Shown here: positions 49,450-57,982 of the stretch, piece by piece | Layout of the letters: every line of letters begins with the position of its first letter | How positions within the stretch are numbered: the first letter of the stretch is position 1 | Assembly: GCA_937139495.1 (NCBI GenBank) | Contig: CAKZQC010000047.1 | Coordinates: forward strand, 89,741-153,740 | Direction of reading: 5' to 3' | Source of the DNA: an uncultured Saprospiraceae bacterium | GTDB lineage: Bacteria > Bacteroidota > Bacteroidia > Chitinophagales > Saprospiraceae | Length of the DNA stretch: 64,000 bases | Position numbers and translations under genes: made by a program | Notes under the pieces: generated by a model | Seen by the model: only the letters and a program-made list of their open reading frames with translations | Told to the model about the DNA's origin: nothing | Databases searched by the model: none

Positions 49450-50451
49450 TCATACCAATTCCTTGGCAGGACTCATTTGGTACACAACCTCTTCTAGTTG
49501 TGTGACCATATCCGACGACCCCATATAGATAGGCGTGCGTTGGTGTAGTTCGGTTGCTTCTAGCTCCAATATGCGCTGCTTGCCATCGGTTGCTTTACCG
49601 CCAGCTTGCTCTACAATCATCGCCAATGGATTGCATTCGTACAACAAACGCAATTTCCCTTTGGGTGCTTTGGTCGTAGCGGGATACATAAAGATACCGC
49701 CTTTGATAAGCGTGCGGTGCACATCTGCCACCATAGAACCAACATATCTGAAAGTATAAGAACGATCCATACAATCATCAATATAAGCTTGTGTCGCAGC
49801 ATTGAATTTGCGATAAGCACCTTGATTGACAGAATAAATGTCGCTTTGTTTTGGAATTTGCATATCGGCATGCGACAAGCAAAATTCGCCAATACTTGGA
49901 TCAAGCGTAAAACCATTGACGCCGTTGCCAGCAGTATAAACCAACATGGTCGAAGACCCATACAGCACATAACCTGCTGCTATTTGTTCGACGCCATCTT
50001 GCAGAAAATCTTCCAATGTACAAACGCCATCATCTGATACACGACGATAGATAGCAAAGATAGTCCCAATAGAAATCCCTGCATCAATGTTTGATGACCC
50101 ATCGAGCGGGTCAAACAAGACAACATACTTTGCATTCGGGCTACCATGAATCGGTACAAACGTATGATTTTCTTCGGAGGCAATACCACAGCATTCCCCA
50201 CTGTTTTGAAGGCAGCTAATGAGCAGATTATCCGCTAGTACATCTAGTTTCTGCACCTCTTCGCCCGAAGCATTTTGGTTGCTATTGGCAGCACCACTGA
50301 TGTCCGCCAATCCTGCTTTATTGACTTCTCTACTAATAATCTTGGATGCCAACCCAATGTCTCGAAGCAAGCCTGATAATTCTCCAGTAGCATACGGAAA
50401 ATCTTTTTGGCGTTGAATAATAAACTCGTCTAGCGTGGTAATCTTTGCCAT
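49450..50451 (-). CDS. fbp: Class I fructose-1,6-bisphosphatase
   Basis: The 333-residue protein catalyses the hydrolysis of fructose 1,6-bisphosphate to fructose 6-phosphate, a committed step of gluconeogenesis. The metal and phosphate motif FDPLDGSSNIDAGISIGTIF is intact, followed by YVLYGSSTMLVY, RYVGSMVADVHRTL (substrate phosphate contacts), and LRLLYECNPLAMIVEQAGGKA at the active site. Length and order are those of the type I enzyme. It has a promoter (50506) and terminator of its own. Confidence 0.97.
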   Translation of the reverse strand: MAKITTLDEFIIQRQKDFPYATGELSGLLRDIGLASKIISREVNKAGLADISGAANSNQNASGEEVQKLDVLADNLLISCLQNSGECCGIASEENHTFVPIHGSPNAKYVVLFDPLDGSSNIDAGISIGTIFAIYRRVSDDGVCTLEDFLQDGVEQIAAGYVLYGSSTMLVYTAGNGVNGFTLDPSIGEFCLSHADMQIPKQSDIYSVNQGAYRKFNAATQAYIDDCMDRSYTFRYVGSMVADVHRTLIKGGIFMYPATTKAPKGKLRLLYECNPLAMIVEQAGGKATDGKQRILELEATELHQRTPIYMGSSDMVTQLEEVVYQMSPAKELV

Positions 50452-50505
50452 GATATGGATAGTTTAATACTATAAAAAATGTACGATAATGCACCCTTCC
50501 TACTA

Positions 50506-50513
50506 CAAAGATA
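50506..50513 (-). promoter_or_regulatory. -7 element of fbp
   Basis: On the minus strand it reads TATCTTTG, about 55 bases before the fbp start. Confidence 0.5.
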
Positions 50514-50761
50514 CAGGAAGTTGTTTGAAGTAATGGCACAAAAGCGTAGAAATGAATTAGAAGCACTCAATTATTCAGCCAATCCAGTGCTTGTTAACTC
50601 TTTCTAGCCAAATAATCATCGAATTAGCTCAAAACTAAGCCAATAGGACACAATATAATGTTTTGGGGGTACATCTAGCCTCGCTCCCAAAAGGAATGCG
50701 GCTCGCCATATTATAACGCCTTTTGTTGATACTTTGTATATCATAATCTTAGATTATTTTG

Positions 50762-50769
50762 TAACTTTG
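50762..50769 (+). promoter_or_regulatory. -7 element of the first VTT gene
   Basis: TAACTTTG matches the consensus, 35 bases before the start at 50805. TTTG at 50733-50736 is a possible -33 element with slightly long spacing. Confidence 0.5.
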
Positions 50770-50804
50770 TCTGCTATCCTTACTATTCACCTAGACTTTA
50801 ACTT

Positions 50805-51404
50805 TTGAAGCCCACTAAGCAAAAAAAATCATTGCTCCCTAGAGTACTTCTACTCCTTAGCATCATTATTACATTGGTGCTATTAGCCAAATACACCCCT
50901 ATTGGTGATTTTTTGGCGAGCGACCAACTACAAATCACCATTTTGGAGGCAGGTTGGTTTGGCTGGATTATCTTTTTTGGAGTATTTCTTTTGGGAACAC
51001 TCATGAACGTGCCCGGTGCCGTGTTTTTGGTATTTGCGGTATTGACTTGGGGGTATGCAGAAGGCATTTTGGTTTCTTACACTGCTGCTGTATTTATTGC
51101 CATGCTCAATTTTTGGTTTGCTCGCCTTGTCGGCGGCAAAGCACTATCCGAAATCAAAAACAAACGCATACAAAAAGTACTAGACAAAGTCGAAACACGT
51201 CCAATTCTCACGATTTGCTGGCTGCGAGTATTTATGCTGCTATCGCCAGTCATTAACTATACTCTCGCCTTGACCAATATCAAACCAAGAGATTTTTTTA
51301 TAGGGAATGCTTTGGCAATGATTTTTCCATTTTTTATTATCTTATTGACTACTGTTTTGTTCCGAAGTAGTTATTTTCAGCAGTGGATTAGCAGTTTGTT
51401 CTAA
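50805..51404 (+). CDS. VTT-domain membrane protein (TVP38/TMEM64 family)
   Basis: The 199-residue protein is a DedA-like VTT membrane protein. The central re-entrant motif is present in GTLMNVPGAVFLVFAVLTWGYAEG, followed by RLVGGKALSEI and the C-terminal SPVINYTLALTNIKPRDFFIGN. The VTT fold is linked to lipid scrambling or transport. The start is taken as TTG at 50805: an in-frame stop lies six bases upstream, and no ATG or GTG occurs before the first membrane helix. A paralogue follows 56 bases downstream. Confidence 0.88.
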   Translation: MKPTKQKKSLLPRVLLLLSIIITLVLLAKYTPIGDFLASDQLQITILEAGWFGWIIFFGVFLLGTLMNVPGAVFLVFAVLTWGYAEGILVSYTAAVFIAMLNFWFARLVGGKALSEIKNKRIQKVLDKVETRPILTICWLRVFMLLSPVINYTLALTNIKPRDFFIGNALAMIFPFFIILLTTVLFRSSYFQQWISSLF

Positions 51405-51460
51405 CCCTCACCTCCTTTACTTACAATTAAGCTATTTAATATAAATACGATCTAAAATAT

Positions 51461-52093
51461 ATGTCGGAAAATACTCCCACACCACCTACTGCCTCTGGCA
51501 GTGCTAGTAGTAGCAGCTTAGGCAAACGCCTCTTAATCGTTGTTCTGTTTTTGACAACAACCGTCCTATTGGTCAAATATACCATCGTTGGCGAATGGCT
51601 CAACGTGACCAATATGCAAGTCATGGTACACCGAACAGGCGCTTGGGGCTATTTAATCTTTGTTGCCTTTTTTACGGTAGCGGCTATTATGAATGTCCCC
51701 GGCACCGTATTTATGATTCTGAGTATTGTACTTTTTGGATACTGGACAGGAGCCGTGCTCTCCTACTTTGGTGGTTTTTCGGGCGCGATGGCTACCTTCT
51801 ATATTGGTCGAGCTATGGGCGGTCAAGCCCTATCCGAAATCAAAAACATTCGTATCCGAAGCTTACTTCAGCGAGCAGAAGACTATCCCATTCGCACCCT
51901 TGTATTCCTACGAATATTAGTACAGCTTTCGCCCTTCATTGGCTATGCTTTGGCATTGACCAATATCAAACCCCGCAGCTATATCATCGGCAATGCCATC
52001 GCTATTATTATTCCTGTCATTGGTTTGACGATTGTCGCTTACTTCTCCGAAGACCTATTTGACCAGCTCAAAAACTCGTTTTTACCGAATTAA
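51461..52093 (+). CDS. VTT-domain membrane protein, paralogue
   Basis: The 210-residue protein shares the VTT plan of its upstream neighbour: a first helix, then IMNVPGTVFMILSIVLFGYWTG, GRAMGGQALSEIKN and SPFIGYALALTNIKPRSYIIGN. The two differ mostly in the Ser/Ala-rich N-terminal lead. Adjacent VTT paralogues suggest recent tandem duplication. Lipid-related membrane function is inferred from the family. Confidence 0.88.
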   Translation: MSENTPTPPTASGSASSSSLGKRLLIVVLFLTTTVLLVKYTIVGEWLNVTNMQVMVHRTGAWGYLIFVAFFTVAAIMNVPGTVFMILSIVLFGYWTGAVLSYFGGFSGAMATFYIGRAMGGQALSEIKNIRIRSLLQRAEDYPIRTLVFLRILVQLSPFIGYALALTNIKPRSYIIGNAIAIIIPVIGLTIVAYFSEDLFDQLKNSFLPN

Positions 52094-52263
52094 CAGCCAC
52101 TAAAAGCTATTTTCATAAAAAAAATAGAACTGTACTCCAATAGTGTATATTTTTAAGCTATTTTTGACAAAATAAATAAAAGCATTATAAAAGCTAGCCC
52201 CTAAGTTTGCCTCCCCTGTGCATACTTCTATTTGATAGGCTATGGCGACCAACTATATAATAT

Positions 52264-55200
52264 ATGGCAAATTCCAAAAAGAAAGCAGAAACCAAAAAGC
52301 CAATCAATACCTTATCTAATGAATACACAGGCAAACTGTCTATTGTGATTCCGTTGTACAACGAAATGGGTAGAGTAGAACGCATGAAAAAATCGCTGAA
52401 TAGGTTTCAGCAGGTCTGGAAAACTCCTTGCGAAATTATATTTGTCAATGACGGTAGTAGCGATGCTACCGCCAGTTATCTCAAAGAGACCTACCACAAC
52501 TCTACCGAATCTATGGAATATGTCGTCCTCAATTTGGCTCAAAACCAAGGAAAAGGAGCGGCACTTAAAGCTGGCGTAGCTAAAGCTACAGGCAATCATA
52601 TACTGACACTAGATGCTGATATGGCAGCTAGCCCTGTCAATCTACTCCGCTGGCTCGACCAGTTGCCACTGCATACCTTCGATGACGATAGTATTTTGAT
52701 TGCTTCACGAGAGCACCTCAGTTCCATTATTAAAAAAGAAGATGGCAGCAAACGCAAAGTATTAGGCAATGCCTTCAATTATTTTGTACAAGCACTCACT
52801 GGACTCAACCAAAAAGATACACAATGTGGCTTCAAGTTGTATCCTGCGGCTATTGCCAAACACCTTTTTGGCAATATGTCAACCAAAGGGTGGGCACATG
52901 ATGTAGAATTACTCCACCACGCCCATTTATTGGGTATTGCTATAGAAGAAATGCCCATCAAGTGGCAAGAAGTAGCCCAATCAAAAGTAAATGTTCTTAG
53001 TGATGGCATCAAGATGGGTTTTGCCTCTATTGGGATTACGCTATGGAATATCATTCGTTTTTTCTTTGTCTTTCCTTTTCAGGAAATGAAGAAAAAGCCT
53101 GCTTTCTTAGCCGCTAAAAATGATCCTCCTATTTATCGCTTTTTGTTTGCTATTGCTTCTTTGTCTTTATTTATTATCATGCCTTGGTTGAGTTTTAGCT
53201 ACGGCATCACGGGCGATGAAGGTGTGCAGAAAGACTATGGTGATTTGGTTCTCAAGTACTTTGAAGATGCCAGTCGCGTCAACGATGAAGCACTCAACTA
53301 CAAAAACCTGTACCTCTATGGAGGAATGTTTGATTATTGGGCAGCTTGGTGGCACAAGTATGTATTTACCTCTTGGGATATTTACGAATTGCGTCACTTT
53401 ATCAATGCCTTGGTAGGTGCTGTACTCATTTTGTTTACAGGTTTATTGGCTCGTTCGGTTACTCAAAAATGGCATATTGCCTTTTGGGCAATCCTATTCA
53501 CCGTGCTTTACCCACGTTTGTTTGGGCATACGATGAACAACCCCAAAGATATTCCTTTTGCAGCAGGCTATGTTATGAGTTTATTTTTCATACTCAATTT
53601 TGTACGCCGACTACCTCGCCCTTCCGCCAACTCCGTCGTAGGTCTTATTATAGGTATTGCATTCACCATCAACACCCGTGTTGGTGGTATTCTAGTGATC
53701 CCCTACTTGCTGCTATTCACAGGCGGCACCTTGCTTATCAAACCTCAATTGCGTCCTCTACTAACCAAATTTGGATACTTATTTAAGTTAGCTATTGTAT
53801 TGGGAGTTGTTATTGTATTAGGCTACTTTGGTGGTCTCATCTACTGGCCCTTTGCACTCGAAGACCCCATTGGGAACCCAGCGATTGCTCTAGCAGAGAT
53901 GTCAAATTTCTCCGTAGGTATCCGTATGATTTGGCAAGGCGAACATTATTGGTCAGAGTTGTTGCCATGGTATTATATCCTCAAATGGCTTTGGATTGTA
54001 ACGCCTTTAGTGACTATGATTGGCTTTGTTTTAGCTATTTTCCCATTAATCAAAGACAGAAAAAACAGCCTATTTTTCTTAATGCTTTTGTTTGCAGCAG
54101 TGTTTCCTATAGCCTACGCCATATACAAAGATTCTGCTTTGTATGATGGCATGCGTCATTTTTTGTTTGTGACTCCTATCATTACGATTACAGCCGCTTA
54201 TGGCTTCGTTTATACCATTAGCTTTGTGGCTCAAAAAAGTAACAAATTTGTTGGTTATGTAGGCTACGCCATGGTATTGGGTCTGATGGCTTCGCCAATG
54301 TATTGGCTCGTTAGCAGTCACCCCAATCAATATACCTACTTCAACGAAATAGCTGGTGGAATTGACAATGCTTACGGCAATTATGAAACAGACTACTGGA
54401 TGAACTCTACAACAGAAGCCGCAGATTGGGCGATTGAGAATATTCCAGAAATTAAAGCAGGCAAGCCTGTCAAGATAGCAACACAAGCATATTTGCCTGT
54501 ACATTATCGCTTGCAGAAATACAAAAATGTCAAAGTGGTTTATACAAGGTATCATGAACGTGCCAAACAAGATTGGGACTATGGTATCTATATCTCTAGA
54601 TTTGCCAACAAAGGCGTACTAAAACAAGATGCTTGGCCCGCAGGAAACGAAGTATTGCATACGATATATGCTGGCAATACGCCGCTTTGTATGGTCACAA
54701 AGCGTTCGGAAACCAACAAAAAATCGGCTCTAGCAGCAGATGCTTTCAAAGCTCAAAAATATCCAGAAGCTATTGCTTTGATGCAAGAAGTAGTCAAAGA
54801 CAATCCATTGGACGAAAGTTCTTGGTTGTTATTGATGCAATATGGATTGCAATCTGGGCAGTTCGAGATAGCCAACCAAGCTTCTGCTGTCCTTGATGAC
54901 TTAATACCAGAGTATTCTAACTCTATCGGAATGAAAGGAATCTACTACTTGCAACGCAATCAAATAGATAGTGCAGAAATAGAGTTCCGAAAAACCATTG
55001 CCATTAATGTAAAATACACTTTTGGGGCGTATCATCTAGCTCGTATATTAGCTACCAAAAATCAACTTCAAGAGTCCATGAAGTATCTAGAATTATTTGA
55101 TAAATATGGTGGCAACCCACAAAATGGCTATGATTTGGCTATTGATGTAGCTAAAGGGCTCAATGACCAAGCAAAGTTGAATTATTTCCAAGCTAAAAAA

Positions 55201-55377
55201 CTTTCTCTACAAGGAAAATGGCGCGAAGCCTTACCACTGTTGCAGAGAGTATTACGCATGGCACCAGATTATGCTCCTGCTGTCAAAATGAAACGAGACT
55301 ACGACAATGCTGTCGCTGTACAAAAACGAAAAGAAGCTAGAATCAAACGATTGAAAAAAGAAGGAAAAATTAAATAA
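52264..55377 (+). CDS. GT2-GT39-TPR fusion glycosyltransferase
   Basis: The 1037-residue protein has three parts. Residues 20-285 form a DPM1-like GT2 domain (LSIVIPLYNEMGRVERMK, FVNDGSSDATASY, LTLDADMAASP, TQCGFKLYP) of the kind that loads polyprenyl phosphate with a sugar. Residues 295-700 form a polytopic domain that looks like a GT39/ArnT-type lipid-linked-sugar transferase, with an acidic GITGDEG motif in its first outer loop and about ten helices. Residues 815-1015 hold tetratricopeptide repeats (ALMQEVVKDNPLDESSW, AEIEFRKTIAINVKYTF). One chain may make and use its own lipid-linked sugar, probably to glycosylate envelope proteins or polymers. The C-terminus is strongly basic. Confidence 0.85.
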   Translation: MANSKKKAETKKPINTLSNEYTGKLSIVIPLYNEMGRVERMKKSLNRFQQVWKTPCEIIFVNDGSSDATASYLKETYHNSTESMEYVVLNLAQNQGKGAALKAGVAKATGNHILTLDADMAASPVNLLRWLDQLPLHTFDDDSILIASREHLSSIIKKEDGSKRKVLGNAFNYFVQALTGLNQKDTQCGFKLYPAAIAKHLFGNMSTKGWAHDVELLHHAHLLGIAIEEMPIKWQEVAQSKVNVLSDGIKMGFASIGITLWNIIRFFFVFPFQEMKKKPAFLAAKNDPPIYRFLFAIASLSLFIIMPWLSFSYGITGDEGVQKDYGDLVLKYFEDASRVNDEALNYKNLYLYGGMFDYWAAWWHKYVFTSWDIYELRHFINALVGAVLILFTGLLARSVTQKWHIAFWAILFTVLYPRLFGHTMNNPKDIPFAAGYVMSLFFILNFVRRLPRPSANSVVGLIIGIAFTINTRVGGILVIPYLLLFTGGTLLIKPQLRPLLTKFGYLFKLAIVLGVVIVLGYFGGLIYWPFALEDPIGNPAIALAEMSNFSVGIRMIWQGEHYWSELLPWYYILKWLWIVTPLVTMIGFVLAIFPLIKDRKNSLFFLMLLFAAVFPIAYAIYKDSALYDGMRHFLFVTPIITITAAYGFVYTISFVAQKSNKFVGYVGYAMVLGLMASPMYWLVSSHPNQYTYFNEIAGGIDNAYGNYETDYWMNSTTEAADWAIENIPEIKAGKPVKIATQAYLPVHYRLQKYKNVKVVYTRYHERAKQDWDYGIYISRFANKGVLKQDAWPAGNEVLHTIYAGNTPLCMVTKRSETNKKSALAADAFKAQKYPEAIALMQEVVKDNPLDESSWLLLMQYGLQSGQFEIANQASAVLDDLIPEYSNSIGMKGIYYLQRNQIDSAEIEFRKTIAINVKYTFGAYHLARILATKNQLQESMKYLELFDKYGGNPQNGYDLAIDVAKGLNDQAKLNYFQAKKLSLQGKWREALPLLQRVLRMAPDYAPAVKMKRDYDNAVAVQKRKEARIKRLKKEGKIK

Positions 55378-55396
55378 GAGCGTATTTAAGTACGCT
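55375..55396 (+). repeat. Dispersed AGAGCGTG repeat, degenerate copy
   Basis: AGAGCGTATTTAAGTACGCT begins inside the stop codon of the fusion glycosyltransferase gene. It departs from the other copies after AGAGCGT and forms an AGCGTA/TACGCT hairpin. Confidence 0.5.
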
Positions 55397-55454
55397 ATAC
55401 ACAAAGTTATTTCATCACCATTTTTCATTCCTACAAATAAAAGCCTATACTATT

Positions 55455-56147
55455 ATGTGGTACAAAGTTATTTTTCTGCTGTTTTGTTTATCTGCTATTG
55501 TTGGTTGCGACCAAATCGAACAAGAACGCAAAACGGTTTCTCAAAAATTACCTTCCAAGTTTGATGAAGGGAAAATTTATGACAATCGTTATATCCAGAA
55601 ATATTTTGGGCTAACGATTCCTTTTGGTGAGGGCTGGCAAGTACTAAGCGAAGAGCAAATTGAGTTTGCTGAGCTCCAACACAAGGAGCTACTCATCAAA
55701 CCCGATAATAATACAGGTTATTATTATGATGACGAAGAGGACAAAAGCAATACACCGAATATAAAGAAAACAACCTTGTTGGTACTGTTCAAGTATCCGA
55801 TAGATAGTGTCGTTGCTTACAACCCATTTTTTACGGCTAATGTGCATCGCATACAGAAGTACGACAACATGGATACTGCCACACAATATCTTTCTCAGAT
55901 AGAAGAAAGTCTTTATTACGATTATAGTGCAGAACGCACCGACTACAACGAAGGGTACAAAAGTTATGTCATTGGCAAAAACAATGTTCCTATGCTAGGC
56001 ACTACACTAGAAATAAATGGTGTAGAAGTACAACAAGAATACTTTGCTATCATCAAACGTAACTTTGTTATTAGCTTTGTCATCAGTTACCAAACAGCAG
56101 CCGAAAAAGCAGAATTAAGAGCTATTATTGATAAAATAAACCTCTAA
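55455..56147 (+). CDS. Putative lipoprotein, unknown function
   Basis: The 230-residue product has a lipoprotein signal (LLFCLSAIVGCDQIEQ). The mature part is polar with a YYYDDEEDKSN acidic patch near residue 90 and several beta-strand-like stretches. A segment YFGLTIPFGEGWQVLSEE near residue 50 and the late VQQEYFAIIKRNFVISFVISYQ resemble proteins that share an NTF2 or PsbP-like fold, but this is weak. No neighbour relation is evident. Confidence 0.72.
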   Translation: MWYKVIFLLFCLSAIVGCDQIEQERKTVSQKLPSKFDEGKIYDNRYIQKYFGLTIPFGEGWQVLSEEQIEFAELQHKELLIKPDNNTGYYYDDEEDKSNTPNIKKTTLLVLFKYPIDSVVAYNPFFTANVHRIQKYDNMDTATQYLSQIEESLYYDYSAERTDYNEGYKSYVIGKNNVPMLGTTLEINGVEVQQEYFAIIKRNFVISFVISYQTAAEKAELRAIIDKINL

Positions 56148-56187
56148 AGCCTCTTTTTTCATTTTTTTTATAAAAAAAAGCAATTTT

Positions 56188-56209
56188 AATGCGTAAATAT
56201 TTGCGCATT
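56188..56209. promoter_or_regulatory. 22-base near-palindrome at the cold-shock promoter
   Basis: AATGCG and CGCATT flank TAAATATTTG, giving an inverted repeat with one unmatched pair. It overlaps the -33 element of the cold-shock gene, so a repressor could act here. Confidence 0.5.
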
Positions 56210-56231
56210 ACGATTACAAGGTCTATATTTG
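56200..56231 (+). promoter_or_regulatory. Promoter of the cold-shock gene
   Basis: TTTG (56200-56203), 20 bases, then TATATTTG (56224-56231) match the Bacteroidota consensus and spacing. The leader before the ATG is about 32 bases. Confidence 0.72.
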
Positions 56232-56268
56232 AACTAACAATTAATATTACAATTTAAATTAACAAGTA

Positions 56269-56460
56269 ATGAACAAAGGTACCGTAAAATTCTTCAACGA
56301 TTCTAAAGGATTTGGATTTATCACACCTGACGATGGTGGCAAAGATGTATTTGTACACGCTAACGGTTTGATTGATGAAATCAATGAAGGAGACAAAGTA
56401 AGCTATGAAACTGAAGAAGGAAGAAAAGGTCCTAATGCAGTTGATGTTAGAGTACTCTAA
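56269..56460 (+). CDS. Cold-shock protein (CspA family)
   Basis: The 63-residue product is a single cold-shock domain: GTVKFFNDSKGFGFI with RNP1 (KGFGFI), then DVFVHA as RNP2 and the C-terminal DKVSYETEEGRKGPNAVDV. Members bind single-stranded RNA and DNA and act as RNA chaperones or transcription antiterminators; not all are cold-induced. It has a strong consensus promoter, a near-palindrome overlapping it, and a strong terminator after it, so it is transcribed alone. The leader is too short for the long thermosensor leader seen in enterobacterial cspA. Confidence 0.95.
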   Translation: MNKGTVKFFNDSKGFGFITPDDGGKDVFVHANGLIDEINEGDKVSYETEEGRKGPNAVDVRVL

Positions 56461-56502
56461 ATCACACTGTGTTTGTCCTTAGACAAAACATAGATGAAAA
56501 AA

Positions 56503-56536
56503 AAGTCTATCAACTCACGTTGATAGACTTTTTTTT
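56503..56536 (+). terminator. Terminator of the cold-shock gene
   Basis: AAGTCTATCAAC pairs with GTTGATAGACTT around TCAC and is followed by six T. It is 42 bases beyond the stop. Confidence 0.92.
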
Positions 56537-56565
56537 GTTTCTATCCCTAGTAGTATTGCTATACA

Positions 56566-56608
56566 AAAAATAGATTCAAGCCAGTATATACCGACTTGAA
56601 TCTATTTT
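56566..56608 (-). terminator. Terminator of the Lrp-family gene
   Basis: AAAAATAGATTCAAG pairs perfectly with CTTGAATCTATTTTT. On the minus strand a T-rich run follows. It lies 27 bases beyond the stop of the gene at 56635. Confidence 0.85.
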
Positions 56609-56634
56609 TTTGTGTATTTCGTGTTCTACTCCTA

Positions 56635-57132
56635 CTACAATATATCTTCATTTTCGTAGTCAAAAGGCAATACCTTAGAATCTTTGACAGAAGATAATGT
56701 CATCAATGTTTTCATGTGCTCAATTTCACCAATCTTAGAAAGGGTCTTGAGTAGCAACCTTTCGTAGCTAGGTATATCCTTGCATACCAAATGTAGCAAA
56801 AAGTCTGCTTCACCTGTTATGATATAGCATTGAATAATTTCATCAATCGCATTGACTTTAGCAATAAAATTATCCAAAGCATTATCTTTGTTCCAAGCCA
56901 AAGACACCAACAAGAAAGTACGGACACTTAATCCGATTACTTGTGGGTCAACTTGAGCGTGATAGCTCTTGATAATACCTGAACCTTCTAGCTTCTTGAC
57001 ACGCTCCAAAGTAGGCGCGGGCGAGAGTCCAATTTTTTTGGATAAGTCCAAGTTTGTAATTTTGCTACTATCTTGCAAAATCTGTAGGATGTTGAGATCT
57101 ATTTTATCTAATTTGTGATTTCCTGCGGACAT
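56635..57132 (-). CDS. Lrp/AsnC family transcription regulator
   Basis: The 165-residue protein has an N-terminal winged helix-turn-helix (LDKIDLNILQILQDSSKITNL, then LSPAPTLERVKKLEGSGIIK) and the C-terminal RAM effector-binding domain (ITGEADFLLHLVCKDIPSYE, then LLKTLSKIGEIEHMKTLMTLSSV). Such proteins assemble into octamers and sense amino acids. Whether it controls a neighbour (such as the threonine aldolase gene at 57972) is not known. Its promoter may be at 57190. Confidence 0.94.
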   Translation of the reverse strand: MSAGNHKLDKIDLNILQILQDSSKITNLDLSKKIGLSPAPTLERVKKLEGSGIIKSYHAQVDPQVIGLSVRTFLLVSLAWNKDNALDNFIAKVNAIDEIIQCYIITGEADFLLHLVCKDIPSYERLLLKTLSKIGEIEHMKTLMTLSSVKDSKVLPFDYENEDIL

Positions 57133-57189
57133 ATTTTATATTATGTTATCGTTATGATTTTTATCGAGTTATTATTTTCTATCGAACCT

Positions 57190-57197
57190 CAAAGATA
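57190..57197 (-). promoter_or_regulatory. -7 element of the Lrp-family gene
   Basis: On the minus strand it reads TATCTTTG, about 60 bases before the start at 57132. Confidence 0.45.
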
Positions 57198-57274
57198 CAA
57201 TAATAATTCCATTAGTGTTTTTTTAGCTTCAAAATACGAAATAAAATTTTGTTAGGCAGTTGATTAAAACTATC

Positions 57275-57296
57275 TTAGAGCGTGTCTAAAATTATA
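57275..57296 (+). repeat. Dispersed AGAGCGTG repeat
   Basis: AGAGCGTGTCTAAAATTATA (57277-57296) is identical over 20 bases to the copy at 32499-32518. It lies 17 bases before the start of the beta-barrel gene at 57313. Confidence 0.8.
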
Positions 57297-57312
57297 CACC
57301 TACTTTCTCTCT

Positions 57313-57963
57313 ATGCGTTTTACTATCATTTGCCTATTACTTTTGAGCGTTGCCCATCTTTCTACGGCTCAAAATGACACTATATCTGCCATCAATAATG
57401 CTGCTCCCAAAAAAACGCTTCGTTTTGGCTACAACTTCCACCTCAACTATAATCTATATACTTGGTATCAAACGCCTACCACTACGTCTGCCGACAACCA
57501 TTCGGTAGGACAAGTCCTCAATATATTACCGGGTTTAGGTGGTGGCATTTGGGTCGGTGATGTCAAAAATTGGTTGCTTAGTGTAGATGCCAATATACAG
57601 TATCTCCCCTTCGCCTTCGATACCGAACAGTTTACAGGTATGGGGAGTATTGCTTTTCCGATTGCCACCAAAATACAATTTCCGATTGCTAAACAAAATA
57701 GCACTTGGCTGATGATGCACTTAGGTGCAGGCATGCAGTTCATCAAGACCGACTGCTACGCTCGTCCCGAAACACTCGCCACGACCCCCAACCCATTTTA
57801 TACAAATTATTATGGCGAAATTGGGTTTCATATCTCAGCAGTCGCTTACCGATTGCAGCACCTACGAGAAGTAGAGTTGTTCTTTCAAGCTGGTGCTGGT
57901 GCCAATCAGAGTATGCTATTTGGAGCTGGACTCAAACTCACGTATTGGAATGCTATTAGGTAA
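57313..57963 (+). CDS. Outer-membrane beta-barrel-like protein
   Basis: The 216-residue product has a signal peptide (LLLLSVAHLSTAQND) and then alternating hydrophobic and polar residues with many glycines and aromatics, ending in an aromatic-rich strand (GAGLKLTYWNAIR). This suggests an eight-stranded outer-membrane barrel. No function can be assigned. Copies of the AGAGCGTG repeat lie at both its ends (57275 and 57961), in the same orientation. Confidence 0.7.
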   Translation: MRFTIICLLLLSVAHLSTAQNDTISAINNAAPKKTLRFGYNFHLNYNLYTWYQTPTTTSADNHSVGQVLNILPGLGGGIWVGDVKNWLLSVDANIQYLPFAFDTEQFTGMGSIAFPIATKIQFPIAKQNSTWLMMHLGAGMQFIKTDCYARPETLATTPNPFYTNYYGEIGFHISAVAYRLQHLREVELFFQAGAGANQSMLFGAGLKLTYWNAIR

Positions 57964-57982
57964 GTGCGTGTCTAGTACAAAT
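57961..57982 (+). repeat. Dispersed AGAGCGTG repeat, divergent copy
   Basis: TAAGTGCGTGTCTAGTACAA starts at the stop codon of the beta-barrel gene. It matches the first 14 bases of the other copies with one change, then departs. It overlaps the end of the threonine aldolase gene on the other strand. Confidence 0.5.

Larger units (their letters stand above)
50452..50804. other. Intergenic region between fbp and the VTT gene
   Basis: These 353 bases separate two divergent genes. They hold a minus-strand -7 element for fbp at 50506-50513 and a plus-strand -7 element for the VTT gene at 50762-50769. No repeat, RNA gene or further open frame stands out. Confidence 0.6.
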
